A DNA stretch of 64,000 nucleotides, from NCBI RefSeq assembly GCF_025165795.1, contig NZ_JAJAGO010000001.1, positions 310,001-374,000 of the forward strand, in the 5' to 3' direction. The number at the start of each line of letters is the position of its first letter. Positions within the stretch are counted from its first letter, which is position 1. The position numbers were made by a program, and so were the translations under genes. The DNA comes from Streptomyces gossypii (GTDB lineage Bacteria > Actinomycetota > Actinomycetes > Streptomycetales > Streptomycetaceae). Shown here one piece after another: positions 7,881 through 17,200 of this stretch. The notes beneath the pieces are model-generated. The model saw only the letters and a list, made by a program, of their open reading frames with translations, had not been told where the DNA came from and did not search any database.

Positions 7881-8029
7881 CCGGGAACGTTCACCGGCTC
7901 GCGACGCCCGGCACCTCGCCGCGTTGTCGGAGTCGCCCGGGTACGCCCGGTACCAGGGCGATCCTCCGCCTTGCGAAGTACCGCACCGGACGCCGCGAGC
8001 CCGGCAAACCTTCCCGGTCACAGCGCTAG
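7869..8029. mobile_element. MITE-like element with 23-bp inverted repeats and CTAG ends
   Basis: The left end, CTAGTGCTGTGACCGGGAAC plus GTT (7869-7891), matches the reverse complement of the right end (8007-8029) at 21 of 23 positions. CTAG borders both sides, which would fit a palindromic target duplication. About 115 bp lie between the repeats, too little for a transposase, so it would need one in trans. It carries the stop codon of the kinase gene on the left and abuts an IS630 remnant on the right. Confidence 0.75.
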
Positions 8030-8190
8030 TGTCCTGAGTCGGAGATTCGGTGGCAGTGGGCGGCGGCTTTGTCGAGGATCTCGTCGGCGTTCTTGGTCCA
8101 TACGAAGGGCTGTGGGTGGTCGTTCCAGTCGGCGAGCCAGCTGCGGATGTCGCGTTCGAGGGCTGGGACGGAGCGGTGAGGGCGAGGGCA
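8026..8190 (-). pseudogene. IS630-family transposase, C-terminal remnant
   Basis: Only the last ~55 residues remain: ALERDIRSWLADWNDHPQPF, then VWTKNADEILDKAAAHCHRI and SDSGH. This is the conserved C-terminal helix region of IS630-type DDE transposases; the catalytic domain is absent. Its TAG stop overlaps the CTAG at the right end of the MITE-like element. The 5' side runs into unrelated sequence just before the MDMPI-fold gene, so the break is at about 8190-8200. Confidence 0.75.
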
Positions 8191-8242
8191 TCGGCGGAAG
8201 TGAGCGCGGGGCCAGGGACTGAGGCTGGGTAGGGTCAGCGCC

Positions 8243-8935
8243 ATGGCTTCGCTTCCCTACCTCCAGCTGCTGCGCCAGGAGTCCGCTGCATTCAGCGCCT
8301 GCCTTGGGCACGACCTGAGTTTGCCCGTCCTCCATTGCGGGGACTGGTCGCTGCGCGATCTCGCCGAGCACATGGGCCGGGGCAACCTCTGGGCTGCCGC
8401 TGCGGTCACCGACAAGCGCGGCGACTACGAGGCGCCGCCCGCACCGCGGGTGGACGCCGAGGTGCGGGACTGGTTCAACGCTTCCGTAGACGAGTTGCTG
8501 GCCGCGTTGGACACTGATCCCGCCATCGAGGCGTGGACTATCCACCCGCCGCACACTGTGGGCTTCTGGCAGCGGCGGCGTGCTCAGGAGATGTTGATCC
8601 ACCGCTGGGACGCGCAGAACGCCCTGGGAGATTCTCTCCCCTTCAGCCCGGAGTTCGCGGCAGACGGCGTGGCGGAGGTCTTCGACACGATGGCGCCGCG
8701 ACAGGTCAAGCTCGGACGGGCTGAACCGCCGCGCCATGCGTTCCGGCTGCGGGCCACGGACACCGGCCAGTCCTGGACTCACGGTCCAGGCGAGCCCGTG
8801 GCCGAGATCGCCGGAACGGCGCAGCGGCTACTGCTCATGCTCTGGGGACGACTGCCCGCTGACGATGCGTCGATCTCGTGGTCCGGAGACCGCGCGGCAG
8901 GAGCAGCGGCTCTCGCCGGCCCGCTGACGCCTTGA
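8243..8935 (+). CDS. Mycothiol-dependent maleylpyruvate isomerase-family protein
   Basis: A 230-residue DinB-fold protein. The N-terminal domain (about 1-140) has the family pattern WSLRDLAEHMGR and a second metal-type histidine region RRRAQEMLIHRWDAQNALG, giving the usual three-histidine site (H35-like, H-containing RRAQEMLIHRWD). The C-terminal domain (about 150-225) matches the MDMPI C-terminal fold. Family members use or sense mycothiol; individual substrates are mostly unknown. The ATG at 8243 follows a GGTAGGG stretch. It is flanked on both sides by transposase scars, so it sits in a small rearranged segment. Confidence 0.8.
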   Translation: MASLPYLQLLRQESAAFSACLGHDLSLPVLHCGDWSLRDLAEHMGRGNLWAAAAVTDKRGDYEAPPAPRVDAEVRDWFNASVDELLAALDTDPAIEAWTIHPPHTVGFWQRRRAQEMLIHRWDAQNALGDSLPFSPEFAADGVAEVFDTMAPRQVKLGRAEPPRHAFRLRATDTGQSWTHGPGEPVAEIAGTAQRLLLMLWGRLPADDASISWSGDRAAGAAALAGPLTP

Positions 8936-9188
8936 CCGTTCGTCAGCCAAGCTGCAGGTCGTCACCAGGTGCGGTTGCCGGGGGCATAGTGGCGCCAGGT
9001 TCCTCCAGCTTCGGCCGCGAGCTGGCGGGATTGCCGCGTCTCCGCTGGATGCGGAGGACATCGCCGCGCGGCTTGGTGACGGGCTCGGGCCAGCGCGCTG
9101 GGGGTGCCCTCGGCGGCGGCGGACGACTTCGGCGGGTTCGCGGGGCAGTACGAGAAGATCGAGAAGGTCGCAGCCCACCACGGCATCA

Positions 9189-9428
9189 CTGCTCGGGGTC
9201 ATCTCCCGTACGGCGTACCGGGTGGAGTGGTGGCGCCGTTTCGATCCTGCCTCGGGCAACGAGCCGAAGCTGAAGGACCCCTTCGGCCGGTACGTCATCA
9301 CCACCTTCGTGAAGGGCACCAACATGGGCCCCTACGAAGCCGCCCGGCACATTCCCGGCGTGAGCGGGCGCGAGCTGTCGCTGGCCGCGAACCGCCACTT
9401 CTTCATCCCGACGCTGGACGAGGTGTCA
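9189..9428 (+). pseudogene. Tn3-family transposase, internal fragment
   Basis: One frame reads TAYRVEWWRRFDPASGNEPK, then FGRYVITTFVKGTNMGPYEA, then RHIPGVSGRELSLAANRHFF, which is the conserved central block of Tn3-family (DDE) transposases of actinobacteria. There is no start codon and the frame loses similarity after about 9428. Frames on either side (to 9104 and to 9562) look like further scrambled coding DNA, with no recognisable protein. The whole 8936-9565 interval is best read as decayed mobile DNA. Confidence 0.7.
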
Positions 9429-9565
9429 GCGCCGTGCCCGCGATCCACCGCCGACTTCTCGGCCTCCGCCAGGCCCCCTGCGGCGCCGCGGCGGTCCCGG
9501 CGCAGCGCAAGGCCCGCCGCGAGTACGAGAACCGCGTCAACGTTCTCGTGACCGGTCCGTAGGAA

Positions 9566-10900
9566 CTACCCGACGTTCAAGATCATCCCGTGGCGGGTTT
9601 CCGGCGTATCTGGATCATGCCCCAATGTGGGTCGGTCCGGCCCGGCGCACCGCTCGTTCAGCGGTGTCGGAAGGCGTCCTCGGCGGCCGAGGCGGAAGGT
9701 GGCGATCAGGGCGAGAACACCCAGGGCGGCACCGGTCCAGCTGAGCCGGGTCACGGATGCACTGAGCGGCATCCAGGTGCTCAGCACGCCTACGGCGACG
9801 GCGGGTGCCCCCGACCCCAGGTAGAAGAGCAGGTACAGCGCGGCCCCGATCCCGGCCCGTTGTCCGGCCGGTGTCCGTGCGTCCACTGCTCGGGCGGCGC
9901 CGCTGAAAGCCAGCCCGTGCCCGGCGCCGGCCAGCAGCGCGGAGGCGAGCGTGGCCGGGAGGGAGGCGGCCCCGGTGGCTGCGAGCAGCAGCAGGCTCAC
10001 GGTGAGCGCGGCGGTACCGAGTTGCTGTGCGATGTGTGCGGTGCAGCGCGTGCCGGCGAGCTGGGCCAGCAGGGAGCATGACAGGACTGCTCCCAGCACT
10101 CCGCCGGTCAGGGCGGGGTTGTCGGTGTGCAGGGTCTGCCCGAGGAGGGCCGGTAACAGGGCGAGGTAGATGCCGACGACGGCCCAGGCGAGGAACCCGT
10201 TGTACCCCGCGGTGAAGAAGAGTGTCCGCATCGTGGGCGGGATGTGCGGTCGGGTGGGGCGCCACCGCCGCTGGGTCATGGGGATGTCCGCCGGGCCGGG
10301 AACGGTCCGGCGGAGTCGGCGCCATACCCATGCCAGCAGGGTCAGGTGCAGCAGAAAGGGGGTGACGAGCGGCCCGGGTGCGTACCGGGCGAGCAGGCCC
10401 GCTGCGGCCGGCCCCACGGCGGTGCCCGCTGCGAAGGCCAGGCTGCCGAGGAGCGGTCCGCCGATGCGGGCCGCGGGGCTGCGGTGCCAGGTGATGAGTG
10501 CCTGAGCCGCGCCGGTCGCGGCGCCCAGGGCCAGTGCTTGGCCGACGCGCCCGGCGAAGAGCCAGGCGGGGCTGTCGGCGAGGGCGAAGCAGAGGGAGCC
10601 CGCTGCGGCGAGCAGCACGCTCAGCCGCAGGACGGGCCGGTGGCCCATGACGTCCGCCGCCGGTCCGCACAGCAGCAGCGCGGGCCCGCTGACCAGGGCG
10701 AAGGTTGCGAAAAGCAGGGTCATGACCAGGTCGTCATAGCCGAAGACACGCTGGTAGTCGGGATAGAGGGGGCTGGGAAGGTAGGCGCCCGCGGTCAGTA
10801 CCACGACGAGGATCCCGGCGGTCTGCACCGCCTGGCGGTCGGCGTGGCCCTCCCGCCGACCATGCCCTTGGATCCGGAACTCCCGGTCAGTAATGATCAT
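9566..10900 (-). CDS. MFS transporter
   Basis: About 444 residues with 12 hydrophobic segments and the MFS loop 2-3 signature in the form GPAADVMGHRPVLRL. It most resembles proton-driven drug/metabolite exporters; the substrate is unknown. The ATG at 10900 is used because earlier codons (to 10930) would run into the divergent regulator's leader; no clear ribosome-binding site is seen at either, so the start is uncertain. It is divergent from a LysR regulator 73 bp away, the classic arrangement for a regulated exporter. Confidence 0.85.
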   Translation of the reverse strand: MIITDREFRIQGHGRREGHADRQAVQTAGILVVVLTAGAYLPSPLYPDYQRVFGYDDLVMTLLFATFALVSGPALLLCGPAADVMGHRPVLRLSVLLAAAGSLCFALADSPAWLFAGRVGQALALGAATGAAQALITWHRSPAARIGGPLLGSLAFAAGTAVGPAAAGLLARYAPGPLVTPFLLHLTLLAWVWRRLRRTVPGPADIPMTQRRWRPTRPHIPPTMRTLFFTAGYNGFLAWAVVGIYLALLPALLGQTLHTDNPALTGGVLGAVLSCSLLAQLAGTRCTAHIAQQLGTAALTVSLLLLAATGAASLPATLASALLAGAGHGLAFSGAARAVDARTPAGQRAGIGAALYLLFYLGSGAPAVAVGVLSTWMPLSASVTRLSWTGAALGVLALIATFRLGRRGRLPTPLNERCAGPDRPTLGHDPDTPETRHGMILNVG

Positions 10901-10960
10901 ATGAATCAGTGTGCGGGCAATCAATCGCAAGGAAAATCAAACGATTTTATGGATGACCGT

Positions 10961-10973
10961 GCAAACTGTTTGC
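10961..10973. promoter_or_regulatory. Palindrome between MFS and LysR genes
   Basis: GCAAACTGTTTGC is a perfect 6-1-6 inverted repeat directly before the LysR-gene ATG at 10974, in an AT-rich 73-bp divergent intergenic region. It is a candidate autoregulatory site of the LysR protein. Confidence 0.45.
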
Positions 10974-11909
10974 ATGATTGACTCACGGCTCCGGATCCTG
11001 CAGATGGTTGCCGAGCACGGCACGGTGACCGCCGCGGCACAGGCGCTGCACTACACGCCCTCCGCCGTCTCCTACCAGCTGCGCCAGCTCGCCGCCGACG
11101 TGGGCACGGACCTGGCGGTGCATCAGGGCAGGGGCATCCGGCTGACGCACGCGGCCCGCATTCTGCTGCGCCACGCGGAGCTCCTCCAGGAGCAGTGGGA
11201 ACTCGCCCGCGCCGAACTGGCAACCCTTGACACCGAGCCCACCGGACAGGTCACGCTCTGCGGTTTCTCCACCGCCGCGAGCCGCTTGCTGCCACCCGCC
11301 GCAGCGGCGCTGCGCGACGCCCACCCTCACCTGAGGGTGCGCATCATCGAAGCCGAACCCGACCGCTGCTTCGACCTGCTGCTCTCGGACGAGGCCGACC
11401 TCGCGCTGCTGGTGGCCACGGCGGATTCACCGCCCATGACGGACCGCCGCTTCGACCAGCAGCCGCTCCTCGACGACCCGCTGGACCTGGTGGTGCCGCA
11501 GGGCCATCCACTGACCCGCCGGCAGCGGGTCACCCTCGCCGATGCCGCGAGGGAACCCTGGATCCTCGGCAACCCGGGCACGACCTACCACCAGTTGGTG
11601 CTCGCAGCCTGCATGAGCGCGGGCTTCACACCCCACATCGCCCACTACGCGGATGAGTGGGGCACCGGCACCGCTCTGGTCGCCCACGGCTTCGGGGTGA
11701 TCCTCGTGCCGCGCCTGGCACAGCTGAGTGAGGAGTCACCGGTTGTACGTCTCCCACTGCGGGGCGAGCCTGCACTGGTCCGCCGCATCATGGCTGTCAC
11801 CCGCCTCGGGGCCCGGGAGAACCCTGCTCTCACGCACGCGGTGGAGACCATCGCCGCAGCCGCCGCACAGCTGCTGCCGAAACGCCGACCGGATCCCGCA
11901 GAGAGCTGA
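10974..11909 (+). CDS. LysR-family transcriptional regulator
   Basis: A 311-residue protein. The N-terminal helix-turn-helix reads LRILQMVAEHGTVTAAAQAL and continues HYTPSAVSYQLRQLAADVG; the periplasmic-binding-like effector domain spans about 90-300. The start at 10974 is chosen because LysR proteins begin a few residues before this motif; an in-frame upstream ATG (10911) would add an unnatural basic extension. With the palindrome touching its start codon it probably represses itself and controls the divergent MFS exporter. The inducer is unknown. Confidence 0.9.
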   Translation: MIDSRLRILQMVAEHGTVTAAAQALHYTPSAVSYQLRQLAADVGTDLAVHQGRGIRLTHAARILLRHAELLQEQWELARAELATLDTEPTGQVTLCGFSTAASRLLPPAAAALRDAHPHLRVRIIEAEPDRCFDLLLSDEADLALLVATADSPPMTDRRFDQQPLLDDPLDLVVPQGHPLTRRQRVTLADAAREPWILGNPGTTYHQLVLAACMSAGFTPHIAHYADEWGTGTALVAHGFGVILVPRLAQLSEESPVVRLPLRGEPALVRRIMAVTRLGARENPALTHAVETIAAAAAQLLPKRRPDPAES

Positions 11910-11960
11910 CGGTCCGGTACCCGACAGCCCGCACCGGGTCGTGACCAGAGCCTCGGGTCG

Positions 11961-12803
11961 TTACCAGAGCCTCGTCGTGTAGAAGGCCACGGCGGAGGCT
12001 GCGGCGACGTTGAGGGAGTCCACACCTGCGACCATGGGGATGCGGACCCGTTCATCGGCCGCGCTCAGAGCGTCTTCCGACAGCCCGTCCCCTTCGGTGC
12101 CGAGCATCAGGACCAACTTCTCATCCCGGCGGGCGGCCAGTTCGTCAATCGTGATCGCCTGCTCTGAGAGGCACAGGGCGGCCGTCACGAAGCCGTGCTG
12201 ACGGAACAGTTCGGCGTCCTCCGGCCAAGAGGCCAGCCTTGTCCAGGGGACGTGGAAGACCGCGCCCATGGACACCTTCACGGCCCGCCGGTAGAGAGGG
12301 TCGGCACAGCGCGGTGTGAGGATGACGGCGTCCACGCCAAGAGCGGCTGCGTTGCGGAAGGCGGCGCCCAGATTCGCGTGATCCACGATGTCTTCGAAGA
12401 GGGCGACGCGCTGACCCGCACCCCTGGCCGGCTCCACGACGCCGCTCCGCGGGGAGGCCAGCAGCGCTTCCGGCGACGGCAGGGGCCTGCGCTCCATCGA
12501 GGCGAGCGCGCCCCGGTGCACGTGGTAACCGGTCACGCGTTCGGCCAGCTCGGGTGCCACGGCGTAGACCGGGCCGGTGGCCTGCTCGATCACATCCCGC
12601 ATCACCCCCAGCCACTTGGCCGAGAGCAGCATGGAGCGCATGGCGTAACCGGCCTGCTGGGCGCGGCGGATCACCTTCTCGCCCTCCGCGATGAAGAGCC
12701 CCTCGGCGGGCTCCCGTCGGCGCCGCAGTGCGACATCGGTGAGGTCGGTGTAGTCGCTCAGACGCGGATCGTCGGGGTCGTCGACGGTGATGACGTCAGC
12801 CAC
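11961..12803 (-). CDS. TrmH/SpoU-family RNA 2'-O-methyltransferase
   Basis: A 280-residue SPOUT enzyme. An N-terminal substrate-binding domain (about 1-100) has the EGLFIAEGEKVIRRA segment. Motif 1 reads DHANLGAAFRNAAALGVD, motif 2 reads LMLGTEGDGLS, and motif 3 reads IPMVAGVDSLNVAAASAVA, where the knotted AdoMet site lies. It would methylate a ribose in rRNA or tRNA; the target base is not predictable. It precedes the siroheme/cobalamin genes on the same strand but shows no link to them. Confidence 0.88.
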   Translation of the reverse strand: MADVITVDDPDDPRLSDYTDLTDVALRRRREPAEGLFIAEGEKVIRRAQQAGYAMRSMLLSAKWLGVMRDVIEQATGPVYAVAPELAERVTGYHVHRGALASMERRPLPSPEALLASPRSGVVEPARGAGQRVALFEDIVDHANLGAAFRNAAALGVDAVILTPRCADPLYRRAVKVSMGAVFHVPWTRLASWPEDAELFRQHGFVTAALCLSEQAITIDELAARRDEKLVLMLGTEGDGLSEDALSAADERVRIPMVAGVDSLNVAAASAVAFYTTRLW

Positions 12804-12851
12804 GGAGCGCCGTCCCCCTCTTCCCCTCGCCGGCCCGCTCCCCGCTGCCGT

Positions 12852-14066
12852 TCACCGACGGCGGGCGACGGATACGACGTCGCCGACGACGATGATGGCC
12901 GGGGGCCGTATGGCCTCCGCCTCGGCGGCTTCGGCCGCCGTCGCCAGGGTGGCGTCCACCCGGCGCTCGTTCGCCGTGGTGCCCTCCTGCACGATCGCGA
13001 CGGGTGAGTCCGCCGCGCGGCCGTGCCGGATGAGCGTCTCGGCGATGGCGCCGAGGCGTTCCACGGCCATCATCAGGACGAGCGTGCCCCGAAGCCGGGC
13101 GAGTGCCTCCCAGTTGACGAGGGATCGCGGGTCGTCCGGGGCGAGATGCCCGCTGACGACGGTGAACTCGTGCGCGACTCCGCGATGTGTCACCGGGATG
13201 CCGACCGCCGCGGGCACGCTGAGGGGGCTGGAGATACCGGGCACCACGGTCACCGCGATACCCGCCTCCGCGAGCTGCTCGGCCTCCTCCATGCCCCGCC
13301 CGAAGACGAACGGGTCGCCGCCCTTGAGCCGCACCACCGACTTGCCTGCCCTGGCGTGCGCGATGAGCGCGCTGTTGATCGCCTCCTGGGCCATCGCCCG
13401 GCCGTACGGAATCTTCGCGGCGTCGATCACCTCGACATGCGGCGGGAGCTCGTCCAGCAGGTCGCGCGGGCCGAGCCGGTCGGCGATCACGACGTCGGCC
13501 TCGGCCAGCAGGCGCCGTCCGCGGACGGTGATGAGATCCGGGTCGCCCGGACCGCCGCCGACCAGCGCGACGCCGGCGGTACGTGCCCGGTGCCGGGGGG
13601 CTACGAGCGTGCCCTCGCGCAGCCCTTCGACGATCGCGTCCCGTACGGCGGCGGAACGCCGGGGGTCGCGGCCGGTGAGCACCGCGACGGTGACGCCTTC
13701 GCTGCGGCCGGTGGCGGGTGTCCAGGCCGTGGCCGCCTCCGCGTCGTCGCTGCGTACGGCCCAGATGCGGTGCGCCTCGGCCTCAGCGGAGGCCGCGGCG
13801 TTCGCCGCCGGGTCGTCGGTGGCGATCAGCGCGTACCAGGCTCCCGCGAGGTCGCCGTCCCGGAACGGACGGCGCTCCCAGGTCAGCTCGCCCGCTTCGG
13901 CCATCGCCTCCACGGAGGGGGTGACGGCGGGCGCGATGAGAAGCAGGTCCGCGCCTGCCGCAAGCAGGGCGGGCAGCCGCCGCTGGGCCACGGTGCCGCC
14001 GCCGAGGACCACGACGCGGCGTCCGGACAGGCGGAGCCCTACGGGATAGGCGGGGGTATCGGACAT
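12852..14066 (-). CDS. cobA: Siroheme-synthase-type fusion: precorrin-2 dehydrogenase plus uroporphyrinogen-III methyltransferase
   Basis: A 404-residue fusion in the order of CysG. Residues 1-150 carry the NAD-binding motif VVVLGGGTVAQRR of precorrin-2 dehydrogenase/ferrochelatase. Residues 165-400 are the SAM-dependent uroporphyrinogen-III C-methyltransferase, with VALVGGGPGDPDLITVRG and VVRLKGGDPFVFGRG. It makes precorrin-2, the branch point to siroheme and cobalamin, and may make sirohydrochlorin/siroheme. CysG is an equally valid name. It lies next to BluB-CobT and CobL, which places it mainly in cobalamin supply. Confidence 0.9.
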   Translation of the reverse strand: MSDTPAYPVGLRLSGRRVVVLGGGTVAQRRLPALLAAGADLLLIAPAVTPSVEAMAEAGELTWERRPFRDGDLAGAWYALIATDDPAANAAASAEAEAHRIWAVRSDDAEAATAWTPATGRSEGVTVAVLTGRDPRRSAAVRDAIVEGLREGTLVAPRHRARTAGVALVGGGPGDPDLITVRGRRLLAEADVVIADRLGPRDLLDELPPHVEVIDAAKIPYGRAMAQEAINSALIAHARAGKSVVRLKGGDPFVFGRGMEEAEQLAEAGIAVTVVPGISSPLSVPAAVGIPVTHRGVAHEFTVVSGHLAPDDPRSLVNWEALARLRGTLVLMMAVERLGAIAETLIRHGRAADSPVAIVQEGTTANERRVDATLATAAEAAEAEAIRPPAIIVVGDVVSVARRR

Positions 14067-14222
14067 CGCGGTACGGCTCCTTGCGGTGGTGCGGTGCCGC
14101 TGCGGCGTCGGAACGGCGTCGGGGGACTGCGGGGGCGGTCAGCAACACCTTAGTACCGCCGCGACCCGCTGTCGGCGCTGGTCAGAGACTGATGCCCCGC
14201 GACCGGCCTGGCGTACGCGCGC

Positions 14223-14269
14223 CACCCGCCGTCTCCCGGTCCCGGGCGCGGGACGGGAGGCGGCGGGTG
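14223..14269 (-). terminator. Terminator after the BluB-CobT gene
   Basis: CACCCGCCG (14223-14231) pairs with CGGCGGGTG (14261-14269), and an inner GTCCC/GGGAC extends the stem. It lies 26 bp downstream of the cobT stop on the minus strand. Confidence 0.65.
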
Positions 14270-14294
14270 GGACGGCGACGGAGACGGCAGGTGC

Positions 14295-17200
14295 TCAGTT
14301 CTTCTCGGTGACGCCCGCCGAGTCGAAGGTGGCGACCTCGTGCATGGCACGGGCCGTGCTCTGCACCATCGGCAGCGCCAGGAGTGCCCCGGTGCCCTCG
14401 CCGAGCCGCAGGTCGAGGTCGATCAGCGGACGCAGACCCAGCTTGGTCAGGGCCGCCACATGGCCCGGTTCCGCGCTGCGGTGCCCCGCGATGCAGGCGG
14501 CCAGCGCCTCCGGGGCGATGAGCCGCGCGATCAGCGCCGCCGCACCCGCACTGACACCGTCCAGGATCACGGGTGTACGGAGTGACGCGGCACCCAGGAT
14601 CAGCCCCGTCAGTGCCGCGTGCTCCAGCCCGCCGATCGCGGCCAGCATCCCGAGGGGGTCGGACGGGTCCGGCCGGTGGAGCTGGAGGGCGCGGCGGATC
14701 ACCTCGACCTTGCGGGCATGGGTCTCATCGCTGATGCCGGTGCCCCGCCCGGTGACCTCGGCCGGATCGGCGCCGGTGCAGGCGGCGATCAGCGCCGCGG
14801 AGGCGGTCGTGTTGGCGATGCCCATCTCGCCGGTGAGCAGCGCCTTGTTGCCCGCCGCGACCAGATCCCGCGCCGTCTCGATGCCGACCTCGATGGCCCG
14901 CAGCACCTCGTCGGGGGTGAGGGCGGGGCCCTGGGTCATGTCGGCGGTGCCCGGCCGCACCTTGCGCGGCATCAGGCCGGGGCTGGCGGGGAGTTCACCC
15001 GCGACACCGACGTCGATGACGCACACCTCGGCGCCCACCTGGGAGGCGAAGGCGTTGACCACGGCCCCGCCGTTCAGGAAGTTGGTGACCATCTGCGCCG
15101 TCACCTCCTGGGGCCAGGAGGTGACGCCCTGGGCGTGCACCCCGTGGTCACCAGCGAACACCGCGACGGCGGCGGGCTCGGGAATCGGCGGCGGGCACTG
15201 CCGGGAGAGGCCGCACAGCTGCGCGGAGATGATCTCCAGCATGCCGAGCGCACCGGCCGGTTTGGTCATCCGCTTCTGACGTTCCCACGCCTCGCCCAGC
15301 GCCTTGGCGTCCAGCGGGCGGATCCGCTCCAGGGTCTCGGCCAGCAGGTCGTGGGGCTCGGCACCGGGCAGCACACGGCGGCCGTACGACTCCTCGTGCA
15401 CGACCCAGGAAAGCGGGCGCCGCTTGGACCAGCCCGCCTGCATCAGCTCGGGCTCGTCCGGGAATTCGTCGACATAGCCGATGCAGAGGTACGCGACCAC
15501 GTCGAGGTGCTTGGGCAGGTCGAGGGCGCGGACCATCTCCTTCTCGTCGAAGAAGCTGACCCAGCCGACGCCCAGGCCCTCGGCTCGGGCTGCGAGCCAG
15601 AGATTCTCGACGGCGAGGGCGGAGGAATACGGAGCCATCTGCGGCTGGGTGTGCCGCCCGAGGGTGTGGCGGCCGCCGCGAGTGGAGTCGGCGGTGACGA
15701 CGATGTTGACCGGGGTGTCGAGGATGGCCTCGATCTTCAGTTCCTTGAACTGCTTCGCCCGCGCCTTCGGGAGCGACTTCGCGTACACCTCGCGCTGGCG
15801 CTGGGCGAGCTCGTGCATCGTGCGCCGGGTCTCCTCGGACCGGATGACCACGAAATCCCAGGGCTGCGAGTGACCGACGCTGGGCGCCGTGTGGGCCGCC
15901 TCCAGGACACGCAGCAGCACCTCGTGCGGGATGGGGTCGGATCGGAAGCCCTTGCGGATGTCCCGTCGTTCGCGCATGAGCCGGTGCACCGCCTCACGCT
16001 CGGCCTCGTCGTAGCCGGGCGCAGCTGGTGACTGGGGCGTCTCCGGTGCGGCGGGGGCCTCGGGGGTGGCGGGTGCCTCCGGGAGGCTTTCGGGCCCGGC
16101 CGGAGCGGAAGCCCGGGTCTCGGGCTCCCCACCGGTGGACGACGCGGCTTCGGCCGCCGGGCCGTCGCCGCTTATCGACGGGACGGGATCGGTCGCAGAA
16201 ACGGGCATGCCAGGCGGTACGGCCACGGGTGGGGCTGCGTCCGCCGTCTGCTCCGGCGCGGCCTGGGCGGCCGGTTCGGGGAGCGGGGGCGTGCTCGCGT
16301 CGGGCGGGGCGGGGGTTTCCTCCGTCGCCGGTGCTGCGGGCTGCGCTGCCGCCGTCGGCTCGGTCGGTTCCGCCTGTTCGACGGGCGGTGTCGCGGCGTC
16401 CGGCGTCACGGCTTCCGCAGCCACTGCGGGGGTGGCAGGGGCAGCCGCGTGCTTGGCGGCGGGCGCGGGCGGCCCCCCATCCGCTGCTTCCGGCACTGGT
16501 TCCCGGACAGGCTCCGGGATCTCCTCAGCCACAACGTCAACGAGGGGGGCCTCCGGGGCCGCCGGGGGCTGGACCTCTCCGGACGGCGGCTGGGCGGCCG
16601 CCGGGTCGGGCTGCTGTGTGTCGGTGCCCGGTTCCGGGGGCACCGGTTCCGACTGCACGGGCACGGGCACGGGCACGGGCTCAGGCCGTACGGGTTGGGA
16701 CTGCGCGGGCCCGGCCTGCGCGGCTTCCAGCGGGACGGCTTCCGGTTGTACGGGCTCCGACTGGACGGGCTCCGGCTGTACAGGTTCCGCTCGTACGGGC
16801 TCCGGCTGAGCGGCCGGGGCGGTCTCCGCGTCCGCCGGCACGACCTGCGGCCCGGCGACCTCGGACCCGCCGTCCGCCCCGGGGGCGTCGGGTGCGGAGG
16901 CGTCGGGTGCGGAGGCGTCGGGTGCGGAGGCGTCGGGTGCGGAGGCGTCGGGTGCGGAGGCTTCAGGTGCGGGCTCCGGCGCCGAGGGCACCGGGGCTGC
17001 GTCGGCGGCCTCGGACTGCGGGCCTGAGGGCTGCGGCTCGGGAGTCGCGGGCACCGGGGCCGGAGCAGCCGGGACGTCCCGGGATTCCGGCGACGGATAG
17101 GGGTCGACAGGCGCCGAGGGGCCGGGGATCGCGGCAAGTTCGGGGCCCGGCAGCGAAGTTGCGGGGTGCGAGGTCGCGGGCTTGGCTGTCTCCTCGGCGG

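Noticed and set aside
7869..8190. A single IS element spanning the MITE and the IS630 fragment
   Set aside because: The inverted repeats bound only 7869-8029, and the IS630 protein fragment lies outside them.
16885..16974. Tandem repeats resembling a CRISPR array
   Set aside because: Units are 15 bp with no spacers and lie in a coding frame; they are a minisatellite in cobT.
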